In this document: positions 34,112 to 42,778 of the stretch, one piece after another
How the letters are laid out: every line of letters begins with the position of its first letter
Numbering within the stretch: position 1 is the stretch's first letter
Origin: Fuerstiella sp.
GTDB lineage: Bacteria > Planctomycetota > Planctomycetia > Planctomycetales > Planctomycetaceae
Length of the DNA stretch: 64,000 bases
Assembly: GCA_029245955.1 (NCBI GenBank)
Contig: JAQWOH010000048.1
Location: 1-64,000, forward strand
Direction: 5' to 3'
Translations under genes and position numbers: made by a program
The notes under the pieces: model-generated
Databases searched by the model: none
Told to the model about the DNA's origin: nothing
What the model saw: the letters and a program-made list of their open reading frames with translations, nothing else

Positions 34112-37100
34112 ATGCCTGAAAACTCCGTCGTCTTCTCGATTCTGCTTTGCCTCACAACGAATGCAGCGACGGCACAGGACGGACATGCGCCCTATCCGCA
34201 AAATCGAGTTCGTGGCTACTACTTTCGTCAGGCGGAAAAGCATCTGACGCCGGGCCAGCCCGCACCGGAGCTGTTGCCACAGTTCCCGGGTCTGGATGGA
34301 GGTGCCTTTGGGCACTGGGGACAGGATCCTCCGCAACGAAGCATCGATAATACGCTGAACGAAGTCGACAGCGGTAACGTGATCTGCAGTCGCATTATTC
34401 ACTTCGGAACGAACACGCAAAAAGGAGTGGCCGTCCGACTGAGCGATGGGGCCGATGCCGTCAGCGTTGTCTTCGACCCGCTGTCACTGTCCTTCATCGA
34501 TTCGTGGCAGGGAGGATTCGTTTCTCGAGGTTCCAGTCGATACGGCGTTCACGATGGAGCAAGAGCCGTCGGACAGCGATCATTTGATTTCAGCGGCAGT
34601 CGCTGGCACGTTCCGAACAACGCGAAGACGCGATATCTTGGCTTCTATCGCAACGATGCGAATGTTGTGTTCAGCTACGCAATTGGCGATGCCACTGTTT
34701 ACGATCGAATGTGGCTTCTGAACGGTCTGCTGGTCCGGTCGCTGCAATTCGATGGCAGGCTCCCGACAGATACAAGGCTAAGGCTGTTTGGAATCAGCGG
34801 CCCTCCCCAACTGGCACGGTTTGGCCCGTACCAGGATTTCGTCGCTGCTCAGAAGAACAGAACTGCGTCCGTCGGTTTTTTTGACGTCAGCGGAGCACAA
34901 CTTGTTGCTGACGAGGGACAGAATGCTGCCGCTGTCTTAAGTTTCGAGGACGCGACTCCTTCCACAACACTGCACCTGCAGTTCCGACGGCAGTCGTCAA
35001 AAGGTGAGGCAGCGTTGCAAGCAGTAGGCGGCGAATCACCCCATGCTCCGTCGTTGCTGATTGCCGGTGGCCCGGGACAGTGGGCAAAGGATGTTGTCAC
35101 GACAACCGGCGAACCGGGCGACGAATCCGCTGCCTACGCGATCGATACTCTGACCATTCCCTACGCCACAGCCAATCCATTCGGCACGCCGATGCGCTTG
35201 GCCGGCGCGGCAGCAATGGACGGCGGTCGAATGGCCGTGTCCACACTGCTGGGGGACGTCTGGGTTGTCAGCGGAGTCAACGACGACCTGCAGGAATTAA
35301 AGTGGCAACGAGTCGCGGCGGGACTGTATCAGCCACTGGGACTGGTGATCAAAGATGGCAGGATCATTCTGGGCGGTAACGATCAGATCACGCGGCTGCA
35401 CGATTTGAACGGTGATGGTGAAGCCGACTTTTATGAATGCGTCACCAATGATTATCCCACAACCGGCGGTCACGACTTCGCCACGTCACTGCAGCAGGAC
35501 AAAAAAGGTCGACTGTACTGGGCTACTGCGTCCGGTGACTTCGGACTGACTCGACTGACGGAAGGGCAGAAGCCGGTATCAATGGGTTCCGGCCTCAGAA
35601 ACTCCAATGGCATCGGCGTGTCGCCGGACGGAAATATCATGCTGGCAACAGTTCAGGAAGGCAGCTGGGCACCAGGCACGGCCATCTTCAACGTCGGGAA
35701 CGGCAGCTTTCACGGTCACCGCGGTCCGCGCGGAGGATTTGGCGAATTCGGCTACGACCTGCCACAGTGTTTTGTTCCTCGAGGAATCGATAATTCGGCG
35801 GGAGAAATCCGCTTTCTGCCCGATGACGAACGCCTCGGGCCACTGGCGGGCGCAGTCATTGGTTCGTCATACGGATACTGCAATCACTACATGGTCCTGC
35901 GTGAAGAAATTGACGGGCATGTTCAGGGCGGACTCGTACCCCTGCCGGGTGAGTTTCTCAGCGGTTCATGCCGACTGGCATTCAACGAACATGATGGGCA
36001 CATCTACGTGGCCGGAACCGAAGGCTGGCAAAGCTATGCTGCAGAAAACGGTTGTCTGCAGCGACTACGATTCACCGGCAAACCACTGCATCTGCCAATA
36101 AGAATTGAAACTCGACAGAACGGCCTGATCGTCCACTGCAACACGGAAATATCTGCGGAGTCAGTCCGGAAGGAAAACGTCTTCTGTCAGCAGTGGAATT
36201 ACCTGTACAGCGGAGCCTATGGTTCACCGGAATACAGCGTCAAAGATGAGGGACGACAGGGGCACGATTATGTGCCCGTTCGGTCGGTGCATCTGCTGCA
36301 GGACAAGCGAAGCGTCTTCATCGAAATACCTCAGCTGCACCCGGTCATGCAGTTTCACCTGCATATGAAGCTGAAAGCGGCTGATGGCACAGTATTTACC
36401 CCGGATGCCTATTCTTCGATTTATGCGATGGGAACAGCATTTACGGACTTTCCCGGTTATCAGCTGGTCGCCAAACGCCGCTGGCCCGGTTTTCCGCATG
36501 CAAAAACGTACGAACAGGACCCTCGCCTCATCGAACAGGACGCCTTTGGTACCAATTTCGGATGGGTATCCAGCGCTAAGAAGATGACACTCAATGCTGT
36601 CACGGGACTGCAGTACGAACCGAAGCGGCTGAAGATAGCGCCGGGAACACGAGTCGCTCTGACGTTCCACAACACCGACCCCGGCATGCCGCACAACGTC
36701 GTGGTTGTCAAAGCCGATGCGATGGAGGAATTCGGTGGCCAGTCCATGGTGCTGGCCAGCAATCCGCGAGCCATTGCCACTCACTATGTGCCGGATGATC
36801 CTGCAGAAATCTGTTTTTCACCAATCCTGAACCCCGGCGACCAGTACACCGTGTACTTCGAAGCTCCGCAGGAAACCGGTCGATACCGATTTCTATGCAC
36901 CTATCCCGGACACTGGAAAGTCATGCGAGGCAGCCTGTACGTGTTGCCGGACGACCAACCCCTGCCGCCTCCAGCTGCGGATGAAATCACTCGCCAATTT
37001 GTAAAACGCTGGACGATGCCGGACTTTCAGGACCTCACAGCAAAACAACTCACCGGACGTTCAGCAGCAAACGGCGAATCCGTCTTTAATCAGGCCGGCT

Positions 37101-37489
37101 GTATCAAGTGCCACAGAATCAAGGGCAAGGGCGCAAAACTGGGGCCGGAATTGTCTGATGTCAACAAGCGATTCAAGGGTGACAAACTGCTGCAACAGAT
37201 TCTGACACCGTCGTCGGACATCAACAAACTGTACCAGACCTGGATTGCCGTGCGGGATGACGGCACAGTGGTGAGTGGGTTGATGACGGAACAGAACGAC
37301 ACAGCCATGACTCTGGTGCCGAATCCATTGAAGCCGGATCAAGTCGTCACGATCAACAAAGAACAAATCGACGAGTTGATCCCGTCAAAACAGTCAACGA
37401 TGCCCGATGGTTTGCTGATGACGTTTTCGAAGGACGAGATCCTGGATCTGCTGGCGTTCATTCAACAAAACGGAAGCGCCGAAGACTAA
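34112..37489 (+). CDS. Secreted blue-copper/cytochrome c fusion with propeller and DUF6797-like N-terminus
   Basis: The 1125-residue protein has a short signal (MPENSVVFSILLCLTTNAATA). A DUF6797-like N-terminal region comes first (RSIDNTLNEVDSGNVICSR). A beta-propeller follows (DLNGDGEADFYECVTNDYPTTGGHDFATSL), related to sorbosone/PVC-type dehydrogenases. Next is a cupredoxin-like domain, with PHNVVVVKAD and the copper-site loop C929-TYPG-H934-WKV-M938. The C-terminal cytochrome c has C997-IKCH and PELSDVNKRF. Copper and heme in one chain, after a propeller domain, suggest electron transfer from an oxidation to a periplasmic acceptor. The electron donor and substrate cannot be read. Same strand as, and 39 bases after, the zinc-ribbon gene. 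Confidence 0.85.
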   Translation: MPENSVVFSILLCLTTNAATAQDGHAPYPQNRVRGYYFRQAEKHLTPGQPAPELLPQFPGLDGGAFGHWGQDPPQRSIDNTLNEVDSGNVICSRIIHFGTNTQKGVAVRLSDGADAVSVVFDPLSLSFIDSWQGGFVSRGSSRYGVHDGARAVGQRSFDFSGSRWHVPNNAKTRYLGFYRNDANVVFSYAIGDATVYDRMWLLNGLLVRSLQFDGRLPTDTRLRLFGISGPPQLARFGPYQDFVAAQKNRTASVGFFDVSGAQLVADEGQNAAAVLSFEDATPSTTLHLQFRRQSSKGEAALQAVGGESPHAPSLLIAGGPGQWAKDVVTTTGEPGDESAAYAIDTLTIPYATANPFGTPMRLAGAAAMDGGRMAVSTLLGDVWVVSGVNDDLQELKWQRVAAGLYQPLGLVIKDGRIILGGNDQITRLHDLNGDGEADFYECVTNDYPTTGGHDFATSLQQDKKGRLYWATASGDFGLTRLTEGQKPVSMGSGLRNSNGIGVSPDGNIMLATVQEGSWAPGTAIFNVGNGSFHGHRGPRGGFGEFGYDLPQCFVPRGIDNSAGEIRFLPDDERLGPLAGAVIGSSYGYCNHYMVLREEIDGHVQGGLVPLPGEFLSGSCRLAFNEHDGHIYVAGTEGWQSYAAENGCLQRLRFTGKPLHLPIRIETRQNGLIVHCNTEISAESVRKENVFCQQWNYLYSGAYGSPEYSVKDEGRQGHDYVPVRSVHLLQDKRSVFIEIPQLHPVMQFHLHMKLKAADGTVFTPDAYSSIYAMGTAFTDFPGYQLVAKRRWPGFPHAKTYEQDPRLIEQDAFGTNFGWVSSAKKMTLNAVTGLQYEPKRLKIAPGTRVALTFHNTDPGMPHNVVVVKADAMEEFGGQSMVLASNPRAIATHYVPDDPAEICFSPILNPGDQYTVYFEAPQETGRYRFLCTYPGHWKVMRGSLYVLPDDQPLPPPAADEITRQFVKRWTMPDFQDLTAKQLTGRSAANGESVFNQAGCIKCHRIKGKGAKLGPELSDVNKRFKGDKLLQQILTPSSDINKLYQTWIAVRDDGTVVSGLMTEQNDTAMTLVPNPLKPDQVVTINKEQIDELIPSKQSTMPDGLLMTFSKDEILDLLAFIQQNGSAED

Positions 37490-37509
37490 CAGACCACTTT
37501 TATCTCGCT

Positions 37510-37566
37510 GCCTGGCTCCAGCCTGGAAACGCCTGTCCGCAAAGCTCTGTTTCGCAGGCGCGTTCC
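37510..37566 (+). repeat. Dispersed planctomycete-type repeat, copy 1
   Basis: The core GCTCCAGCCTGGAAACGCCT followed by GTCCGCAAAGCTCTGTTTCG recurs at 46922-46968 (28 of 40 bases) and, inverted, at 47072-47114. It lies directly after the stop of the copper/heme gene. Confidence 0.6.
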
Positions 37567-37639
37567 AAATCTCACCCGGTCTCTCCGCAAATGACCGCGA
37601 CGAATTGGTTAACGCGTCTTGTCTTAATACGGACGGTGT

Positions 37640-37940
37640 TCAGGCATTCTTTTTTCTATCTGTCGTCTGCTCCACAGACCTGGACTCCGCAGTATCCCTG
37701 ACCCGCAGCAGCGGGTTGGACCGGTACGTTGCGTACTTGCCGATCCAGCGTTCCATGATGTCGCGAAGCCGCATTAAGCGAATTTATACGAAGGCGACCT
37801 TCTGTCCGCGTGTCGACCAGCCCCGCTTCCCGCAGACCGTCAAGGTGTTTCATGACGCCGAATCCTGACAACTGCGGAAGCTGGTCAACGATGTGCGTTG
37901 TCTGCTGTGGCCTGTCGCTCGGCATCCTCCAGAAGATGAT
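37640..37940 (-). pseudogene. ArsR-family transcriptional regulator remnant (frameshifted)
   Basis: Reading - from 37925 gives PQQTTHIVDQLPQLSGFGVM then KHLDGLREAGLVDTRTEGR, the recognition-helix part of ArsR/SmtB winged-helix proteins (LSRFGVMKHL-x-x-L-x-x-AGLV). After LRINSLNA the phase slips; the other frame continues MRLRDIMERWIGKYATYRSN, then PLLRVRDTAE, a normal continuation for this family. The N-terminal helices are missing or unrecognisable. A single-base change in an otherwise family-like sequence indicates fairly recent decay, or a sequencing error, although the missing N-terminus favours decay. Confidence 0.75.
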
Positions 37941-38062
37941 CGAGCGATTTATATCGGATCCCTCGCCATGCCGTCACTTGTTTCATGTTGATTAAAAGGA
38001 GCGGCTCCGATTGTTGACAGCCTGAACAGACCACCCCCAGTACGTTACTAAATGGCAACGTA

Positions 38063-38239
38063 ATGTCCGGCGACGGCTACCCGCCGGCACATGACGGACC
38101 GTCGGCTTACATTCACGTGGACGCGATTGATCCAGCACTGGATGCCAGTAACAAGCACGACGGCAAAATACTGATGCCACGAATGAGCATCGGCGAATAC
38201 GGGTTCATAGTTCACTTCGAAGACACGGAAGGCAACTGA
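38063..38239 (+). pseudogene. VOC (glyoxalase-like) protein C-terminal remnant
   Basis: The 58-codon frame ATG 38063 to TGA 38237 reads AYIHVDAIDPALDASNKHDG, then KILMPRMSIGEYGFIVHF, then EDTEGN. This is the second beta-alpha-beta-beta-beta unit of VOC proteins (usual form DGKI-x-MPKM-x-I-x-EYGF, EDTEGN). The stop falls where the family normally has R or W, followed by FALQES in frame, so a nonsense change plus loss of the N-terminal half is likely. ArsR and VOC genes often neighbour one another, matching the remnant on the other strand. Confidence 0.7.
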
Positions 38240-38573
38240 TTCGCACTGCAGGAATCGTCGGCTGCCGGTGTCCAGTCGGAGTGCTGACACTGACTTTGAC
38301 GGCAAGGCGCGCGATACGGGCCGGTCAGTGGTGGTCATGCGGAAAAGTCCTCCATTCTGCACTCCAAACTCATGAATGAAGGGCATTTTCTTCTCGATTC
38401 GCCGCCAAACCGCATATGATTGACACTTGAACGATGTGCGGCGCCGGGTTAATTATATTGCGCTGCAGCGAGTGCAATTCATCTGGTGGCCCCAAAATCG
38501 CCAGACACGACCCTGCCTGACCGATTCTCGAAGCCGTGAGAACCCACACACTTCTCTCACGGAGTAACGATTC

Positions 38574-39830
38574 ATGAGACGATTACAAACGGCGCATCGC
38601 CGCAGTTTTCTAAAAGCCTCCGGAGTTTCCGTGGCGCTGCCGATGCTCGAATCATTGGCGGCTGCAGACACCACTCCCGATAACACAGCCAGGCGACTGG
38701 TCTGTATTGGTGGCTATCTTGGTTTTCATCAGAAGTCGATCTACCCGCAGCAGGTCGGACGTGATTATGAGATTTCGCCGTTGCTGCGTCCCATCGCCGA
38801 ACACCGAAACGATTTCACCATCTTCTCCGGTCTTGACCATCGTGCCCCCAACGGGCATGGTGCGTGGAGCAATTATCTGTGCGGCCAGGACCCGGCAGCG
38901 GTGTCGCTGGATCAGATTGTCGCTGAGCATATCGGTCAGAATTCTCGCTTTCCCTCGGTGCAGCTGACCGCCGGAAAAGCCAGTCGCTCCATGAGCTATA
39001 CGCGGCAGGGCATCGCACTGCCAATGATACAGCGTCCGAGTGTTTTTTATCGAATGCTGTTTGCTTCAGCCGACGATCGTGCACACACGGAATATCTTCT
39101 GAAGAGCGGGCGCAGCGCCCTGGACCTTGTTCTGACCGATGCTCAGCGACTGCGGGCAAACGTGTCCGGTCGCGATGCGGAAAAACTGAGCGAGTACTTT
39201 GATTCCGTCCGCGATGTGGAAAAACGTATGGCCCGTCAGCTAAAGGGCATCGACAACCCCATTCCACAAACAGATTATCGCCTGCCGAACTACGATCCGG
39301 TCGCGCCGAATCTCATGCTGGAAGCCGAGACACTGATGTACGACCTGATGGCCCTCGCGCTGCAGACGGACTCAACACGTGTGGCCACGATGTTCCTGGC
39401 CGGGCTTGGTCAGGTCTTCACGATCGATGGCGAAACATTGCAGGCCGGCTACCACGCTCTTTCTCATCACGGTAACGATCCTGACAAGGTCCGTGATCTG
39501 GTAAAGGTTGAGCTGGAACACATGAAATGCTTCAATCGCTTTCTGAATCAGTTGAAAACAAAAACCGATGCACACGGGCGACCACTGCTGGATTCGACCG
39601 TCGTCATGATGGGTACGGGCATGGGAGACGCCAGCCGTCACGCGAATGACAACCTGCCGACCATTGTCGCCGGTGGTGGATTCCGACATGGTCAGCATCT
39701 TGCCATCGATCGTGAGCAGCCAACAACCCCTCTGCTGGGTGACCTGTTTATCACGATGATGCAGCGACTCGGCCTGGAAGAAGACCACTTCTCGAACGCA
39801 AATCAGAACCTGAATCATCTGTTCAGCTAA
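38574..39830 (+). CDS. Tat-exported DUF1552 protein
   Basis: GGAG nine bases before ATG 38574 supports the start. The 418-residue protein has an N-terminal twin-arginine-like signal (HRRSFLKASGVSVALPMLESLAA) and the DUF1552 pattern: LVCIGGYLGFHQKSIYPQ, YEISPLLRPIAEHRNDFTIFSGLDH, DVEKRMARQL, TRVATMFLAGLG and YHALSHHGND. These proteins are secreted and nearly always encoded beside DUF1592-type cytochromes, as here, where the partner follows 126 bases downstream. Biochemical role is unproven. The order, with DUF1552 upstream of DUF1592, is the reverse of the arrangement I would expect most often. Confidence 0.85.
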   Translation: MRRLQTAHRRSFLKASGVSVALPMLESLAAADTTPDNTARRLVCIGGYLGFHQKSIYPQQVGRDYEISPLLRPIAEHRNDFTIFSGLDHRAPNGHGAWSNYLCGQDPAAVSLDQIVAEHIGQNSRFPSVQLTAGKASRSMSYTRQGIALPMIQRPSVFYRMLFASADDRAHTEYLLKSGRSALDLVLTDAQRLRANVSGRDAEKLSEYFDSVRDVEKRMARQLKGIDNPIPQTDYRLPNYDPVAPNLMLEAETLMYDLMALALQTDSTRVATMFLAGLGQVFTIDGETLQAGYHALSHHGNDPDKVRDLVKVELEHMKCFNRFLNQLKTKTDAHGRPLLDSTVVMMGTGMGDASRHANDNLPTIVAGGGFRHGQHLAIDREQPTTPLLGDLFITMMQRLGLEEDHFSNANQNLNHLFS

Positions 39831-39956
39831 TCTTTGCCGAACAGCGCCCGGCGCTCGACAGAGCGGAACGGTCACACCCCTGCCTCACAGACACTCCATC
39901 CATCCTGTCCTTAACGCACGACATCAGCCGAAGCGCCATCTGAGCGGCCCGTCGAC

Positions 39957-42578
39957 ATGAAGATGCTTTCCCGGATTCATCGCAGCAGACAAGTCGTGCT
40001 GCTGCCATTCTTTTACTGTACTCTGCTGCACGCTGCCGAGCCGGTCCCGGAACGCTGCGCGAAGTTCCTTTCCACGTATTGCCTCGACTGCCACGATGCG
40101 GCCACAGCAGAAGGTGAAGTCAATCTGGAATACAGTGAAATCGCGTGGGACACTGACAGTGCCCGGCATCATTGGGAGCGCGTACTGAAGGCGGTGAAGA
40201 CAGGCGCTATGCCTCCGCAGGATATGGCTCAACCCGACTCGGCCGAGCACACGGCAATGCTGCAGTGGCTGGATGAATCGCTTACCCGACATTCGCCGAC
40301 CGGCGGAACTGTTCTGCGGCGGTTAAACCGGGACGAATATCGTTACACCATCCGCCAACTGTTTGGAATGCCCTTTGAACTGCCGGATGGGTTTCCACGG
40401 GACACCAGCGGTCAACAGTTTGACACCATTGGTGACCGCTTGATTCTTTCGCCGCCACTGATGAACGCTTATGCGGACGTCGCCAGCAGCATAGCTGATG
40501 AAATCTTTCCTCCCGTGCGTCCAGCGCCTGTATCGACAGTAAGAATGGTGACACCCGATGATCTTGTCATCAGCTATTCTTCGGGAAGTGTTCGCAGCAA
40601 TGCGATGCGACTGGCGTCACGATGCGGTCCCAAAATGCGAAGCTGCACCTGGCCAAGTAAAGTTGAGCTCACTGATTCCGGGCTCTATCGAATTCAGATC
40701 GACGCATCCACATTTGGCCCCGCTTCTGCCGAACCGATGCTGTTAAAAGTGCTGGCCAGCGACGTGTCCGGCAAGGACAGTGTGAATGTCAATAGTCTTC
40801 GTCTGCTGCAGCAGATCGAAGTCTCTGAACAGCAGGCTACGACCGTTGAATTCGAGGCCGAACTCTACGAAGGCCAGACCGTCGTCTTTCATTATGCGAA
40901 CGCACCGCTGAACAGTGATCGTGCAGACAAGGAATCACTGCTGGCGTGGTTTCGGTCAAAGTTTGAAGCTGACCCGCGATATCTTGCTGCATGGCAGCAG
41001 TTGACTCAGGACGACAGCCGGGGTGGTTTTCGTGGCGGCCTGGGCTGGAAACGCGTCAAGAACTTTATGGCCAGTGACGAACTGGACATCCGTCAGGCCA
41101 CGATGGATTCTGAGGCAACCAAAAAGCTGCTCAAGGCCATCGCCGGTAATCCCGTTCTGTACACAGAGACCATCGCCTACGACAGTTTTGAAAACGGTCC
41201 CGCCCTTGAGATCCACGATGTCCTGATCGAAGGGCCGCTCAGCCGAGTGGACGGACCGCGAGACACAACCCGCAGAAAGATTCGGTCCGGAATTCTGGGT
41301 AGCAACTTTAGTCCGGACAGCGACCAGCAGATCCGTCAGATGCTGACGCGGTTTTTGTCACGTGTCTTTCGACGACCTGTACAGCCCGAGTTAGTTGACG
41401 GGTTTCAGGCGATGCTGCAACAGCACCAGGCCACGGGACACGGTTTTGAACAGTGCATGCACCTTGTGCTTCGCGCAGCGCTGATGTCGCCGCGGTTCCT
41501 GTATCGTGAGACGACCGAGGGCCTGCTGGATGAGTATGACCTGGCAAGTCGCCTGGCCTACTTTCTGACAAGTCACCCACCGGATGACAAGCTGCTCGCT
41601 CTGGCAGAAAAAGGGAAACTGAGCGACACCAGGATTCTGCGAGTACAGGCCGTGCGGCTTATGCCCCGAGACCAGGCGGCACCGATGATTCGCCGCTTTA
41701 CCGGCCAGTGGCTCGATACGAATCGGCTGGATGACATCATGCCCGATCCTCGCCTGAACTTCACTGATGAGGATCAGCGCCGTTCCCGACAGGAGGTCGA
41801 AATGTTCTTCGCCGAAATGGTGAAAAAGAACCTGCCCATGACAGACTTTGTTTCGCCCGATTTTACGTTTACGACCGCCGGCATTGCCAGGAAAATCTAC
41901 CAGCTGAACGACGACGCATACGATCCGAAAAATAAGTCGATGCAGCGAGTGACTCTACCACGCGACGGACGATACGGAGGAATTCTGGGGCAGGCTGCGG
42001 TTTTGATGGCAACGGCCAACGGAGTCGATACTCAGCCTGTCGTGCGAGGCGTGTGGGTTCTTGAGAACGTGCTGGGCGATCCGCCGCCGCCGCCGCCCAA
42101 AGCTGTGCCCGCGATCACTCCCGATACCACCGGGGCCAGGACACCTCGTGATCTGCTGGCCGCCCACGCCACAGAAGACAGCTGTACCAGCTGCCACAGA
42201 AAAATCGATGCCATTGGCTTCGCTCTGGAAAACTTTGATGCCGTCGGCCGCTGGCGAGACCACTATCCCGTCTGGTCCAAAGACAGCAAGGGTCGACCTG
42301 TTTCCAGGGCGGGGGCGACTATCGATTCAAGTGGACGGCTGCCCGACGGAACATCAATAGCCAACATCGTGGACCTGAAACGCTGGGTCACGAACAACGT
42401 TGATCAATTCTCACAATGCCTGGCTGAAAAGCTGATTACCTACGCTACCGGTCGTGAACCCAGCTACGTTGAACGCAAGGAAATCAGCGGGATCGTCGAG
42501 CAGAATCACGAAACCGGAAACGGTTTTCAGGATCTCATCCTGGCTCTCGTGTTAAGCGAAACCTTCCACACGAAGTGA
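39957..42578 (+). CDS. Secreted DUF1592-type cytochrome c protein (DUF1587/1592/1588/1585)
   Basis: The 873-residue protein has a signal peptide (VVLLPFFYCTLLHAA) and an N-terminal heme motif C42-LDCH. A DUF1587 block (LRRLNRDEYRYTIRQLFG), DUF1595/DUF1592 blocks (RQMLTRFLSRVFRRPVQPEL; YDLASRLAYFLTSHPPDD), DUF1588 (FVSPDFTFTTAGIARKIY) and DUF1585 at the end follow. The DPPPPPPKAVPAI stretch and a second heme motif C743-TSCHRKIDAIGFALENFDA sit before the C-terminal block. Such proteins are thought to be extracytoplasmic di-heme oxidoreductases. Partner DUF1552 is just upstream; together they form a probable two-gene operon. Confidence 0.88.
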   Translation: MKMLSRIHRSRQVVLLPFFYCTLLHAAEPVPERCAKFLSTYCLDCHDAATAEGEVNLEYSEIAWDTDSARHHWERVLKAVKTGAMPPQDMAQPDSAEHTAMLQWLDESLTRHSPTGGTVLRRLNRDEYRYTIRQLFGMPFELPDGFPRDTSGQQFDTIGDRLILSPPLMNAYADVASSIADEIFPPVRPAPVSTVRMVTPDDLVISYSSGSVRSNAMRLASRCGPKMRSCTWPSKVELTDSGLYRIQIDASTFGPASAEPMLLKVLASDVSGKDSVNVNSLRLLQQIEVSEQQATTVEFEAELYEGQTVVFHYANAPLNSDRADKESLLAWFRSKFEADPRYLAAWQQLTQDDSRGGFRGGLGWKRVKNFMASDELDIRQATMDSEATKKLLKAIAGNPVLYTETIAYDSFENGPALEIHDVLIEGPLSRVDGPRDTTRRKIRSGILGSNFSPDSDQQIRQMLTRFLSRVFRRPVQPELVDGFQAMLQQHQATGHGFEQCMHLVLRAALMSPRFLYRETTEGLLDEYDLASRLAYFLTSHPPDDKLLALAEKGKLSDTRILRVQAVRLMPRDQAAPMIRRFTGQWLDTNRLDDIMPDPRLNFTDEDQRRSRQEVEMFFAEMVKKNLPMTDFVSPDFTFTTAGIARKIYQLNDDAYDPKNKSMQRVTLPRDGRYGGILGQAAVLMATANGVDTQPVVRGVWVLENVLGDPPPPPPKAVPAITPDTTGARTPRDLLAAHATEDSCTSCHRKIDAIGFALENFDAVGRWRDHYPVWSKDSKGRPVSRAGATIDSSGRLPDGTSIANIVDLKRWVTNNVDQFSQCLAEKLITYATGREPSYVERKEISGIVEQNHETGNGFQDLILALVLSETFHTK

Positions 42579-42632
42579 CCGGCCTCACCGCTTCTTAGTG
42601 GCATTGCCCGTTCAGGTGGTGGGCCAGCGATG

Positions 42633-42660
42633 GGCTGAGCATCAGATCTGATGCTCAGCC
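42633..42660. promoter_or_regulatory. 28-bp perfect palindrome between DUF1592 and phoD genes
   Basis: GGCTGAGCATCAGA (42633-42646) is immediately followed by its exact reverse complement TCTGATGCTCAGCC (42647-42660), with no spacer. It lies 55 bases after the DUF1592 stop and about 120 before the phosphatase start. With no T-run it is a poor intrinsic terminator; a dimeric regulator-binding site or a recent palindrome are alternatives. Confidence 0.75.
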
Positions 42661-42778
42661 AAACATGGGGACGCTCTACCCTGAAGCGACAGATTATCTT
42701 TGACACAGCTCACCCGCCGTCCTTAATAATTCAGTCTCCGCCGACACGCCGCCCCCACCTCTTCTGACTGCGAATCGT

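Larger units (their letters stand above)
37490..38573. other. Gene graveyard of about 1.1 kb
   Basis: No intact gene is supported. It contains a dispersed repeat, an ArsR-type regulator remnant on - (37640-37940) and a VOC-family remnant on + (38063-38239). A 113-codon frame on - (38048-38386) starting MPFIHEFGVQNGGLF covers the VOC remnant in antisense and is unsupported. TTGACA at 38421 is followed by AT-rich TAATTATATT but with a spacer that is too long for a good promoter. Confidence 0.65.
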
